DNA of 64,000 nt from Ramlibacter pallidus (GCF_015070875.1 NZ_JADDIV010000003.1:620001-684000); one strand, 5' to 3'; counted from the stretch's first letter, positions 1 to 14,585 are shown. Notes: generated by a model not told the origin, from the sequence alone. Numbers and translations: made by a program.

Positions 1-168
1 GCCGGCGAGGCCGTGCACGTGGAGGCCTGGACGGCCGAGAACACATCGATGGTCCGCTACCGCGGCACCACCTGGACCGCCGTCCCTGCCGGCGGCACGC
101 CGCAGGGCACGGGCGCGCACCGGGTGCGCGAGGTGAGTGGCAGCCGCCTGGTCGTCGAGAAGATCTGA
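1..168 (+). CDS. NfeD-like protein, C-terminal part (gene starts before the window)
   Basis: Frame 1 is open from the first base to a TGA at 166-168, giving the last 55 residues of a protein that begins outside the window. The fragment reads as a small OB-fold-like beta domain ending VEKI, which fits the soluble C-terminal domain of NfeD-family membrane proteins. NfeD genes usually lie directly upstream of an SPFH/stomatin gene in a two-gene operon, and here the SPFH gene starts 20 nt further on, which is the main support. NfeD proteins are thought to partner stomatin-like proteins at the cytoplasmic membrane. Family assignment rests mostly on context. Confidence 0.7.
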   Translation, partial: AGEAVHVEAWTAENTSMVRYRGTTWTAVPAGGTPQGTGAHRVREVSGSRLVVEKI

Positions 169-187
169 TCCAAGAGGGAAGAAAAGC

Positions 188-1174
188 ATGGAAATCGCAC
201 TGGTCCTGTTCGTCATCGCCGTCATCTTCGTGGTGCGCGCGATCAAGGTCGTCCCGCAGCAAAACGCCTGGGTCGTGGAGCGCCTGGGCAAGTACCACGG
301 CACGCTGACGCCCGGCCTGAACTTCCTGATCCCCTTCGTCGACAAGGTGGCCTACAAGCACAGCCTGAAGGAGATCCCGCTCGACGTGCCCAGCCAGGTC
401 TGCATCACGCGCGACAACACCCAGCTGCAGGTGGACGGCATCCTGTATTTCCAGGTGACCGACCCCATGCGCGCGTCCTACGGGTCGTCCAACTACATCG
501 TGGCGGTGACGCAGCTCGCGCAGACCTCCCTGCGCAGCGTGATCGGCAAGCTCGAACTGGACAAGACTTTCGAGGAGCGCGACATCATCAACGCGCAGGT
601 GGTCCAGGCCATCGACGAAGCTGCCCTGAACTGGGGCGTGAAGGTGCTGCGCTACGAGATCAAGGACCTGACGCCGCCCAAGGAGATCCTGCACGCCATG
701 CAGGCGCAGATCACCGCCGAACGCGAGAAGCGCGCCCTGATCGCCGCTTCGGAAGGCCGGCGCCAGGAGCAGATCAACATCGCCACCGGCGAGCGCGAGG
801 CGTTCATCGCGCGCTCCGAGGGCGAGAAGCAGGCCGAGATCAACAACGCCCAGGGCGAGGCGGCGGCGATCCTGGCGGTGGCGGAAGCCACGGCGGCGGC
901 GATCCGGCAGGTCGCCGAGGCCATCCGCCAGCCGGGCGGCGAGCAGGCGGTGCAACTGAAGGTCGCCGAACGCGCCGTCGACGCCTTCGGCAAGGTGGCG
1001 GCCGACGCGACCACCACGCTCGTCATCCCGGGCAACATGAGCGAGGTCTCCGGCCTCATCGCGTCCGCCATGAAGATGATCTCCGGCACCCGCACCTCCC
1101 CTGCTGGCGCCACAGCGTCTCCCAACGCCGTTCCTTCTCAGATGTCGTCCGAATGGGGGCGCGACGCCCGGTAG
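188..1174 (+). CDS. SPFH/stomatin-like (paraslipin) membrane protein
   Basis: 328 residues. An N-terminal hydrophobic segment (about residues 2-17, EIALVLFVIAVIFVV) is followed by a SPFH/band-7 domain with the typical VVPQQNAWVVERLGKY and PGLNFLIPFVDKV signatures, then a long Ala/Glu/Arg-rich coiled coil (about 170-260) for oligomerisation. The family forms ring-like assemblies that organise inner-membrane microdomains and associate with proteases. The ATG at 188 is chosen over the in-frame ATG at 137 because it follows a purine-rich AAGAGGGAAGAAAAG stretch and begins directly with the membrane anchor. It follows the NfeD-like gene by 20 nt, so the two are probably co-transcribed. The last 37 nt overlap the convergent downstream gene. 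Confidence 0.93.
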   Translation: MEIALVLFVIAVIFVVRAIKVVPQQNAWVVERLGKYHGTLTPGLNFLIPFVDKVAYKHSLKEIPLDVPSQVCITRDNTQLQVDGILYFQVTDPMRASYGSSNYIVAVTQLAQTSLRSVIGKLELDKTFEERDIINAQVVQAIDEAALNWGVKVLRYEIKDLTPPKEILHAMQAQITAEREKRALIAASEGRRQEQINIATGEREAFIARSEGEKQAEINNAQGEAAAILAVAEATAAAIRQVAEAIRQPGGEQAVQLKVAERAVDAFGKVAADATTTLVIPGNMSEVSGLIASAMKMISGTRTSPAGATASPNAVPSQMSSEWGRDAR

Positions 1175-1521
1175 GAGTGGTTCAGCGGGCTGGGACGCGA
1201 GCGCAGCCCGCTCGGCAGCATGTCCTCGAACAGGGCGCCCAGCCCTTCCAGCTGCTCGCGCGCCGCCATTTCCCCGTGCGTCCGTGCCAGCAGCCCCATC
1301 AGCTCCCCCCGCATGAACCAGAGCGCCTCGAGGTCCGCGTAGCGGATCCGCCGCGCCAGCTTCTCCGCGCGGTCGCTGCCGTCCATGTCGACCATCGCCA
1401 GCATCGTCTGCCGGATGTTCTCCGTGCGCAGCGAGTGATCCGAGGCCGCGGGCCTGGACACGCCCACGCTGAAGATCGCGTAGATGCTGCTCCGGAGGTC
1501 CTTGGTGTTGAACCAGCGCAT
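1138..1521 (-). CDS. Conserved-looking hypothetical protein, 127 aa
   Basis: No family recognised. The protein begins MRWFNTKDLRSSIYAIFSVG and has a mostly alpha-helical charged middle (about 40-95), with no signal peptide or membrane segment. The ATG at 1521 follows a GAGAGGACAAG purine stretch. It sits 18 nt downstream of the MerR/cyclase-like gene on the same strand, so the two may form an operon, and its 3' end overlaps the convergent SPFH gene by 37 nt. Codon use is like that of neighbours. It could have a role linked to the regulator upstream, but nothing in the sequence says what. Confidence 0.7.
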   Translation of the reverse strand: MRWFNTKDLRSSIYAIFSVGVSRPAASDHSLRTENIRQTMLAMVDMDGSDRAEKLARRIRYADLEALWFMRGELMGLLARTHGEMAAREQLEGLGALFEDMLPSGLRSRPSPLNHSYRASRPHSDDI

Positions 1522-1539
1522 TTTCTTGTCCTCTCGAAA

Positions 1540-3045
1540 TCAGGCTCCGCCTCGTGGGGCGGGCTCGTTATGGGGGAACTGCAGGTCCAGGAGTTCGGCG
1601 ACGGCAAGGTCGGCGAAGCGTCCGGACACGGGGGAAGCGGGGGCGATGTCGGCCAGGCGGCCGAAGGTGAAGAGCACGCGGCCGTCGCTGCCGTCGGTGG
1701 CCGGCACGCCGTAGGTGACGCGGCGCAGTTCCTCGGGCGCCACCTTGCCCAGGAAGCTGCGCGTGACCAGGATGGCGCCGAGCCGGCTCGCGCGTGACAG
1801 CTGTTCCGCGCGGTCCGCGGCGTCGCCCAGCACGCGCAGGCTGCCCTGTTCCGCGGGCCCCATGCCGCCGATCCATTCCTGGCCTTCGTCCAGGCCGACG
1901 TTCATCGACAGCTCCACGTCCCAGCTCTTGCGCTGCTTCCAGCGGCGGCTGACCTGGCGCAGCGCGTCGCGGCTCTGTTGCGCGGCCAGCAGCGCGTTCC
2001 ACAGGTAGCTGCCGCCGCCGGCCGGCAGGAAGTAGCAGACGAGCACTTCGCCCGATTGCGTGCCGCGCACCCCCCCGTGGCGACGGAAGATCCGGTCCAG
2101 CTCGGCCCAGATCTCGTTGAGGAGCTCAAAATATTCCTGCGCGGTCAGCCGGACCCACAGCGCATGCGCTTCCTGCAGGGTGGCCACCAGCACGGCGACC
2201 GGCGTCAACGCGGGAGCGGCCTGCGGCGCCGGAGCGCTCGGCGCCTCCTCGGCGAGGGCGCCGTAGACGAACAGCACGCCGTCACGGAACTGCACGGCGT
2301 ACACCAGGCGCGCCGGCGCGGCCGCCGAACCGGGGATGCGCAGGTGGCTCACCAGGCGCGGCTCCTGGTCCCGGACTTCGCGGTACACGTTTTCGACGGC
2401 GGCAGCGTGGTGCTGCGGCAGGTCCCGCAGCAGGTCGCCGGCCGCGGCGGAGCGCTGGCGGGCCATCTCCAGGTGGAAACGCAGCAGCGCGTCGCGCCCG
2501 CCGGCGGCATCGACCGCCAGCAGGTGCGGCAGGATGCTGCCGGCCCCTTCGCGCGTCACGCCGGCCAGCGGCGACAAGCCGCTGGCGCGCGCATCGTCGT
2601 TGGCCCACACGATCCGGAGCCCGTGGTCGACCAGGTAGGCGGCGCCGCGGCCCTGGGGCAGCCACAGGCGCAATGCGGGGTCGATCGGGGACGCCGGCGC
2701 GGGCGCCGCCAGCGCGGCGGCCGGCACGCGCGCCGGTGCGGATGCGATGGGCAGGGACGCGATGGGCGCGGACGCGGGAGTCACAGGGGACTCGGGCGCC
2801 GCGGGCGGATGCGCCGAGAGGTGCTCCGCGATGCGCGAGATGGTCCAGCCCTCGCGCTTCAGTCGCTGGATGACCTCGATGCGCGCGATCGTGTCGTCGG
2901 GGAAGTAGCCGATGCGGGGCGCCGCACCATCCCGCGGGCCCGGCGGCAGGACCTGCGGCCGCGGCACCAGGCCGCTGGCGATGTAGTTGTTGAGAGTGGC
3001 ACGCGAGATGCCGGTCCTCTCGATGATCTCCTTGCTGGTGAGCAA
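1540..3045 (-). CDS. MerR-type HTH regulator fused to PAS-like and degenerate class III cyclase-like domains
   Basis: 501 residues. Residues 1-80 are a MerR-type winged helix (LTSKEIIERTGISRATLNNY, later GWTISRIAEHL). An Ala/Pro linker follows, then a PAS-like region (about 125-275, with AYLVDHGLRIVWAND), and a class III adenylate/guanylate cyclase-like domain (about 290-475). Two metal-binding aspartates expected in an active cyclase appear absent: the first strand reads VAVLVATLQE and the second site reads SGEVLVCYF instead of GD. The domain is therefore probably a sensor or dimerisation module. The start is TTG at 3045, preceded by GAGG at 5 nt; no ATG fits. The upstream region carries repeated TRGACAG heptamers that are candidate binding sites. 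Known: MerR proteins bind inverted repeats as dimers. Inferred: autoregulation and control of the divergent membrane gene. Confidence 0.85.
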   Translation of the reverse strand: MLTSKEIIERTGISRATLNNYIASGLVPRPQVLPPGPRDGAAPRIGYFPDDTIARIEVIQRLKREGWTISRIAEHLSAHPPAAPESPVTPASAPIASLPIASAPARVPAAALAAPAPASPIDPALRLWLPQGRGAAYLVDHGLRIVWANDDARASGLSPLAGVTREGAGSILPHLLAVDAAGGRDALLRFHLEMARQRSAAAGDLLRDLPQHHAAAVENVYREVRDQEPRLVSHLRIPGSAAAPARLVYAVQFRDGVLFVYGALAEEAPSAPAPQAAPALTPVAVLVATLQEAHALWVRLTAQEYFELLNEIWAELDRIFRRHGGVRGTQSGEVLVCYFLPAGGGSYLWNALLAAQQSRDALRQVSRRWKQRKSWDVELSMNVGLDEGQEWIGGMGPAEQGSLRVLGDAADRAEQLSRASRLGAILVTRSFLGKVAPEELRRVTYGVPATDGSDGRVLFTFGRLADIAPASPVSGRFADLAVAELLDLQFPHNEPAPRGGA

Positions 3046-3351
3046 GAGCGCCTCGTCGGTAGACTGTATGGACAGACTATGCGACTGCGCAAATGGACAG
3101 TCAACTTACACAGTAGACAGTTGTACACACTGCGCAACAGCTCGCGACGAACGGTAAGCGGAAGCCTGCGCGTCACTCGGAACACACCACCCCGACGTCG
3201 ATACAAGTTGGCCCCGCCACTGTCCAAGACTGTCTAACTTCCTCTTGTCTGTCTAGTTAACTTAGACAGATGAGCCTATTGCATCCTGCGCTGTCACCTT
3301 CCGCAGGTTCGCGCGTCCAATGGACTCCCCCACCCCACCCAGGAGCCTTCC
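3046..3351. promoter_or_regulatory. Divergent control region with repeated TRGACAG heptamers
   Basis: This 306-nt gap separates the MerR-type gene (minus) from the small membrane protein gene (plus) and is richer in A+T than its surroundings. The heptamer TRGACAG or its complement occurs at 3069-3075, 3094-3100, 3114-3120, 3220-3226, 3230-3236, 3249-3255 and 3263-3269. The last two form a perfect inverted repeat, CTGTCTA-N7-TAGACAG, whose spacer contains GTTAAC. The copies fall into two groups, one near each gene start. This looks like a multi-site operator; the binding protein is inferred to be the adjacent MerR-type regulator. Confidence 0.6.
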
Positions 3352-3717
3352 ATGGATTTCCAGACCCTGCTGCGCACCGCCGTCGTCCTGCTGGCCATCA
3401 CGGCGGCCGGCGGCCTGGTGCTCGCCGGCATCCGTTTCAGCGGACGTCCCCATCCTCCGATCTCCATCGCGATGGTGCACGGGCTGCTGGCCGCGGCCGG
3501 ACTCACGCTCCTGCTCTACGGAGCGCTGGCCCGCGGCTTGCCCGGCATGGCCTGGGCCGGGCTCGTGCTGCTGCTGGTGGCGGCGCTGGGCGGCGCGGTG
3601 CTGAACCTGCGCTACCACTGGCAGCGCATCGCCCTGCCCGTTTCGTTCGTCCTCGGTCATGCTGCGGCCGCGGCGATCGGCCTGGTGATGGTCGCGTTGG
3701 GCGTGTGGAACGCCTGA
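3352..3717 (+). CDS. Small integral membrane protein, about four TM segments
   Basis: 121 residues, almost entirely hydrophobic, with predicted membrane helices at about 7-26, 41-60, 64-84 and 95-117. A His/Arg-containing loop (YHWQRIALP) lies before the last helix. No family recognised. The ATG at 3352 follows AGGAG at 6 nt. It is divergent from the MerR/cyclase-like regulator and its upstream region carries four of the seven heptamers, so it is the likely regulated target. A strong hairpin lies just downstream at 3734-3754. Confidence 0.8.
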   Translation: MDFQTLLRTAVVLLAITAAGGLVLAGIRFSGRPHPPISIAMVHGLLAAAGLTLLLYGALARGLPGMAWAGLVLLLVAALGGAVLNLRYHWQRIALPVSFVLGHAAAAAIGLVMVALGVWNA

Positions 3718-3733
3718 GGGCGCGGCCAAGAAA

Positions 3734-3754
3734 AAACCCGCCGGTGGCGGGTTT
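3734..3754. terminator. Rho-independent terminator-like hairpin
   Basis: Perfect 9-bp arms AAACCCGCC / GGCGGGTTT around a GGT loop. The A-tract on the left and T-tract on the right make it usable from both strands. It separates the membrane protein gene (plus) from the tRNA-Ser gene (minus). Confidence 0.8.
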
Positions 3755-3765
3755 CATCATCGTGC

Positions 3766-3856
3766 TGGCGGAGAGGGCGGGATTCGAACCCGCGGAGGGC
3801 TATTAACCCTCACACGCTTTCCAGGCGTGCGACTTAAACCGCTCATCCACCTCTCC
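3766..3856 (-). tRNA. tRNA-Ser (anticodon GGA)
   Basis: Read on the minus strand, the gene starts GGAGAGGTGGATGAGCGGTT and ends CCTCTCC-G-CCA, with a perfect 7-bp acceptor stem. The anticodon loop CTGGAAA gives anticodon GGA (UCC/UCU codons). A long variable arm (GAGGGTTAATAGCCCTC) marks it as class II serine tRNA, and the T-arm reads GGGTTCGAATCCC. CCA is encoded at 3766-3768. No integrase or attachment-site repeat is seen beside it. Confidence 0.97.
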
Positions 3857-3885
3857 AGCAAGCCAGCGATTGTAGCAGTGGAAAT

Positions 3886-5988
3886 TCACGCGGCCGTCGT
3901 GGCCGTCGCGTTGCGGCGCGCCTCCTGCGGATTCGCGAGCATCGACAGCAGCAGGTTGACGTCGGCCGGCTTGACCATGTGGAAGTCGAAGCCCGCCTGG
4001 GCCGAGCGCGTGCGGCTCTCGGCTTCGCCATAGCCGGTCAACGCGATCAGCAGGGCCTCCTGCGACTCCGGCTGGCTGCGCAGGCCGTGCGCGACCTCGA
4101 AGCCGTTCATCCCGGGCAGGCCGATGTCCAGCAGCACCACGTCGGGCCTGAACTCCCGCGCGATGCGCAGGGCGTCCTGGCCCTCGTGCGCCATGCGCAC
4201 CTCGAAGCCCTCCATCTCCAGCAGCGTGAGCAGGGTCTCGGCCGAGGCGGCCAGGTCGTCCACCACCAGGATCCGCGCCGCGGCGCCCGGTGCCACGTGC
4301 ACCGGCCGATGCGTCACGGACGGCAGCGGGCCCGCCGGCTGCGTGGACACGCAGGCCGGCAGCGCGATCGTGACCTGGGCGCCCTTCCCCAGGCCTTCGC
4401 TGGTCGCCCAGACACGGCCTCCGTGCAGTTCCACGAGGTGCTTGACGAGCGTGAGGCCGATGCCCAGCCCGCCCTGCGAGCGGTCCAGCGACTGGTCCGC
4501 CTGCGCGAACAGGTCGAACATGTGGGGCAGGAATTCGGGGGCGATGCCGGCACCCTGGTCCTTCACCGCGATCTGCAGTTCGCCGTCGCGGTAGCTCGAT
4601 TCCAGCGCGATGCGGCTGCCTGGCGGCGAGAACTTGCAGGCGTTGTTGATCAGGTTGGACAGCACCTGCGACAGGCGCACGGCGTCGCCGTCCAGTTCGA
4701 TGGGTACCCTGGGGAGCACGACGTCGAGCACCTGGTCGCGCGCGCCCAAGCGGGGCGAACTGGCCTCCACCGAGCGCTCGATCAGCGACACGAGCTGCAG
4801 CTTCTCGGGCTTGACCGCCACCTTGCCCTGCACGATGCGGGAGACGTCCAGCAGGTCGTCGATCAGCCGCGCCATGTGTTCGGCCTGCCGCCCGATGACG
4901 TCCCGGGCCCATCCCAGCTTGGGCGGCAGTTCCTCCGCGCTCGCCAGGATGTGCACCGCGTTGCGGATCGGGGCCAGCGGGTTGCGCAGCTCGTGCGCCA
5001 GCATGGCCAGGAATTCGTTCTTGCGGCGGTCGGCTTCCTGCACGGCCGAATAGAGGCGCGCGTTCTCCATGGCGATGGAGGCGCGGCTGGCGAACTCGCG
5101 GATCAGCGCGGTCCGGGGCGAGTCGAAGAAGGCCTCGTCGCCGACGAGGGCGAGCGCGCCGCGGATCTCGTCGCCCGCCATCAGCGGGCAGACCGCGGCG
5201 GCCCGGCCGTTGCCCTTGCGCCAGAGCCGGAACTGCTTGTCGCGCAGCACCTGGTCGGCCACCGACCGCAGGTCCGGCCCCACCGCCTCGTCGAAGGCGA
5301 CGTGGTCGTCCGCCTTGGGCGCCGGATGCATCTCCAGGCGGCGGACGCCGCCTTCCTTGTCCGGGATGCCCAGGACGGCGCGCTGGCCGAGCATGGGCAC
5401 GCTCAGGTCCAGGATCGCGGCGACCGTGTCGTCGAGGTTCAGCGACCGGGACAGCACCTGGCTCGCCTCGGCCAGGTAGTCGGCGCGGTGGATCGCCTCC
5501 TCCGCTGCCGCCCGCGCGGCTTCGGAACGGGCCAGTTCCTCGCGTTGCTGCGCCTGCTTCTGCAACTGCCGGTTCATCCGGAACAGCTCGCAGAACACGC
5601 GCACCTTGGAACGCAGCACCTCCGGCACCACCGGTGACGGGATGTAGTCGACCGCGCCCAGCGCGTAGCCGCGCCTGGCCTGCAGGTCGTCGACGTAGGC
5701 CGTGATGAAGACGATCGGCGTCTGGGCCGACTTCTTGTACTGCCGGATCAGGCTGGCGGTCTCCAGGCCGTCGATGTCCGGCATGTTGACGTCGAGCAGG
5801 ATGACCGCGAATTCCATCTCGAGGATGTACTTCAGGGCCTCCTGCCCGGACCGGGCACTGACGATGTTCTGGTCGAGCTCGTCCAGGATGGTGGTGAAGA
5901 CCACGTGCTTCTCCGGCAGGTCATCCACCACGAGGATGTTGACCTTCTCCGGGGCCTCCTGCTGCTGCGGGTTCGCAGTGCTCGTCAC
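3886..5988 (-). CDS. Hybrid histidine kinase: REC-GAF-HisKA-HATPase-REC
   Basis: 700 residues, no membrane segment. The order is an N-terminal receiver (about 16-135, phosphoacceptor D66), a coiled coil (about 140-180), a GAF-like domain (about 185-335), a HisKA with LAHELRNP, an HATPase with NLINNACKF and QGGLGIGL, and a C-terminal receiver with VVLLDIGLP. In the first receiver the usually invariant lysine is replaced by serine (S118, in DYIPSPVVP), while the aspartate is kept. Start is GTG at 5988 with AGGAG 5 nt upstream; upstream in-frame sequence belongs to the preceding gene. It lies 14 nt after the HAMP-array kinase, so the two probably form an operon and a phosphorelay. Its input is unknown. 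Confidence 0.92.
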   Translation of the reverse strand: MTSTANPQQQEAPEKVNILVVDDLPEKHVVFTTILDELDQNIVSARSGQEALKYILEMEFAVILLDVNMPDIDGLETASLIRQYKKSAQTPIVFITAYVDDLQARRGYALGAVDYIPSPVVPEVLRSKVRVFCELFRMNRQLQKQAQQREELARSEAARAAAEEAIHRADYLAEASQVLSRSLNLDDTVAAILDLSVPMLGQRAVLGIPDKEGGVRRLEMHPAPKADDHVAFDEAVGPDLRSVADQVLRDKQFRLWRKGNGRAAAVCPLMAGDEIRGALALVGDEAFFDSPRTALIREFASRASIAMENARLYSAVQEADRRKNEFLAMLAHELRNPLAPIRNAVHILASAEELPPKLGWARDVIGRQAEHMARLIDDLLDVSRIVQGKVAVKPEKLQLVSLIERSVEASSPRLGARDQVLDVVLPRVPIELDGDAVRLSQVLSNLINNACKFSPPGSRIALESSYRDGELQIAVKDQGAGIAPEFLPHMFDLFAQADQSLDRSQGGLGIGLTLVKHLVELHGGRVWATSEGLGKGAQVTIALPACVSTQPAGPLPSVTHRPVHVAPGAAARILVVDDLAASAETLLTLLEMEGFEVRMAHEGQDALRIAREFRPDVVLLDIGLPGMNGFEVAHGLRSQPESQEALLIALTGYGEAESRTRSAQAGFDFHMVKPADVNLLLSMLANPQEARRNATATTAA

Positions 5989-6002
5989 CAATGCTCCTGT
6001 AG

Positions 6003-12602
<6,600 letters not shown>

Positions 12603-12882
12603 GTCTTCCCCCATTGGTAAGCAACTGTTGGCACGCCAACAGAACGAGGGAGGGTACCGGGTTCACGATGGCCGTTCAACCCGACAGGAAAGCGGGATCG
12701 CCCACAAACCCAATACTGGCGCGGGGTGTAGGACGGCGCGCACAGGAAAACCTCCAGCGGGCCTACAGCAAGCGTGCGTGGATGCGACGCCGTGACCAGG
12801 GCACCAACCAAGCTCTGCAGGCCCTCCTGCTGCGACACATGCGGTTACCGCGGATCAGCATGCCCGGACGACGGCACAAAGA
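12603..12882. other. Non-coding gap upstream of the HAMP-array kinase
   Basis: No convincing gene is visible between the kinase start and the terminator of the next gene. The gap holds a perfect palindrome at 12625-12642 just upstream of the kinase start, and one copy of the octamer GTCCTACA (minus strand, 12727-12734). Short open frames here have atypical composition and no ribosome site. It presumably contains the promoter of the two-kinase operon. Confidence 0.5.
12625..12642. promoter_or_regulatory. Perfect palindrome before the HAMP-array kinase start
   Basis: CTGTTGGC-AC-GCCAACAG, 8-bp arms with a 2-nt centre, 22 nt upstream of the chosen ATG. It could be a repressor or activator site, or a hairpin in the 5' leader. 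No matching second copy was noticed in the window. Confidence 0.45.
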
Positions 12883-12908
12883 AAAAGGCCGCCTCGCGGC
12901 GGCCTTTT
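12883..12908 (-). terminator. Rho-independent terminator of the binding-protein gene
   Basis: AAAAGGCCGCC / GGCGGCCTTTT arms (11 bp) with TCGC loop, starting 16 nt beyond the stop codon of the minus-strand gene at 12925. T-tract present on the minus strand. Confidence 0.85.
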
Positions 12909-12924
12909 CCGTGCGTCGAGCGGC

Positions 12925-14163
12925 TTACTCGATCGGCTTCTTCGCGCCGCCCTTGTACGAGTACAGGGTGGTGGCGGCGTTCTTCAGCTCGCCGTTCGGC
13001 TCGAACGCGATCTTGGCGGTGACGCCCTGGTACTGCGTCTCGATCAGCTTGGGCATGTAGACCTTCGGGTCCGCCGAGTTGGCACGCTTCATCGCGTCGA
13101 CCAGCACGAACGTCGCGTCGTAGGTGTACGGGCTGTACACCTGGAACTGGTTCGGGTACTTCTGGTCGTACTTCTGGCGCCAGGCGGTGCCGCCGGGCAT
13201 CTTGGCGATGGAGGCGCCGCCTTCGGCGCAGATCACGTTGTCCAGCGTCTTGGCGCCCGCGGCCAGCTTGATGATCTCGCTGGTGCAGATGCCGTCGCCG
13301 CCGAAGTACTTGACGTTGGCCATGCCCAGCTGTTCCATCTGGCGCAGCATCGGGCCGGCTTGCGGGTCCATGCCGCCGTAGAAGATGGCGTCGGGAGCCT
13401 TGGCCTTGATGGCGGTCAGGATCGCCATGAAGTCGGTGGCCTTGTCGTTGGTGAACTGCTCGTCCACCACCGTCATGCCCTTGGACTTGGCGGTGTTCTT
13501 GAACACCTCGGCGACGCCCTGGCCGTAGGCCGTGCGGTCGTCGATGATCGCGACCTTCTTCAGCTTCAGCGTGTCGGCGGCGTACAGGGCCAGAGCGGCG
13601 CCCAGTGCGTTGTCGTTCGCGATGATGCGGTAGGTGGTCTTGTAACCGGGCTTCGTCAGCGCCGGGTTGGTCGCCGCGCCGGTGACGTGCGGGATGCCGC
13701 AGTCGTTGTAGACCTTGGACGCCGGGATGGTGGTGCCGGAGTTCAGGTGGCCCACCACGCCCGCGACCTTCGCGTCGCACAGCTTCTGGGCGGCGGCGGT
13801 GCCCTGCTTCGGATCGGCGGCGTCGTCTTCCGCCTGGATCTCGAAGCGCACGGCCTGGCCGCCGATCTGGATGTTCTGCGTGTTGAGTTCCTCGATCGCC
13901 ATCCGGACGCCGTTCTCGTTGTCCTTGCCGTAGTGCGCCTGCGCACCGGACAGGGGAGCCACGTGACCGATCTTGATGACGTTGCCGCCGGCCGCGGGGG
14001 CGGCAGCGGTCGGGGCGGGAGCGGGCGCGGCCGCCGGGGCGGGCGCGGGGGCCGAGCTGGTCGCGGGAGCCGGCGCCGGTGCCGGTTCTTCCTTCTTGCC
14101 ACAGCCTGCCATCAACAGAACCACGGCAGCGGTCACGCTACCCAGTACCAAACCTCTCCGCAT
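12925..14163 (-). CDS. Branched-chain amino-acid-type ABC transporter substrate-binding lipoprotein
   Basis: 412 residues. The N-terminal signal ends in lipobox LLMAGC, so it is a predicted lipoprotein. An Ala/Pro-rich linker (about 25-55) precedes a type I periplasmic binding fold with IKIGHVAPLSGAQAHYGKDN, typical of LivK/HAAT proteins. The ATG at 14163 has GGAGGT at 5 nt; the longer open frame upstream lacks a signal. It lies alone: no livHMGF permease or ATPase gene is adjacent, so it either serves a transporter encoded elsewhere or has a sensing role. Family members bind Leu/Ile/Val, amides or aromatic acids; the ligand cannot be told from sequence. Confidence 0.92.
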   Translation of the reverse strand: MRRGLVLGSVTAAVVLLMAGCGKKEEPAPAPAPATSSAPAPAPAAAPAPAPTAAAPAAGGNVIKIGHVAPLSGAQAHYGKDNENGVRMAIEELNTQNIQIGGQAVRFEIQAEDDAADPKQGTAAAQKLCDAKVAGVVGHLNSGTTIPASKVYNDCGIPHVTGAATNPALTKPGYKTTYRIIANDNALGAALALYAADTLKLKKVAIIDDRTAYGQGVAEVFKNTAKSKGMTVVDEQFTNDKATDFMAILTAIKAKAPDAIFYGGMDPQAGPMLRQMEQLGMANVKYFGGDGICTSEIIKLAAGAKTLDNVICAEGGASIAKMPGGTAWRQKYDQKYPNQFQVYSPYTYDATFVLVDAMKRANSADPKVYMPKLIETQYQGVTAKIAFEPNGELKNAATTLYSYKGGAKKPIE

Positions 14164-14282
14164 AGCACCTCCAGTGAAAAATGAGAGTTGAATTTTGCTC
14201 AAGCGCGGCACATTAACGCAAAACGCGTGCCTCTTCCATAGGTAAAACGAAGGGACGGGCCGGGGCGCAACAGCGCGGGCCT

Positions 14283-14585
14283 TCAGGGACCGCGCGGCGC
14301 GCGGGCCTGCATCTCGTCGGCCACCGCTTCCGCCACGACTTCGCGCACCACGACTTCGAGGCGTTCCCGCAGCATGGGCGTGAGCAGCCTGCTCTGCTCG
14401 AGCACCACGCTGGCGATCGCCTCGCGCAGGCGGCGCTCCAGCACCAGGTCCACGCGCTGGAGCACCCGCTGGGCGATCTGCTCCTGGGACACCGCCACGT
14501 TGCCCGCGGGCGCCAGCGGCGCGGGCCCGGAATGCACGACTTCGGTGAGCGTTGGCACGAAACGGGGCGGCGTGCGGCTGGCCAT
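14283..14585 (-). CDS. Hypothetical protein, 100 aa, coupled to holC
   Basis: Begins MASRTPPRFVPTLTEVVHSG and is mostly helical (about 35-95, rich in Leu, Arg, Glu and Val), with no signal or membrane helix. Its ATG overlaps the holC stop as TGATG, so translation is coupled to holC. Small genes of this kind often follow holC in Comamonadaceae; I do not know a function. The predicted helices suggest a small dimeric or partner-binding protein. Confidence 0.8.
   Translation of the reverse strand: MASRTPPRFVPTLTEVVHSGPAPLAPAGNVAVSQEQIAQRVLQRVDLVLERRLREAIASVVLEQSRLLTPMLRERLEVVVREVVAEAVADEMQARAPRGP

Noticed and set aside
3766..3856. tRNA-Ser as an integration site for a genomic island
   Set aside because: No integrase gene, no direct repeat of the tRNA 3' end, and flanking genes look like ordinary chromosome.
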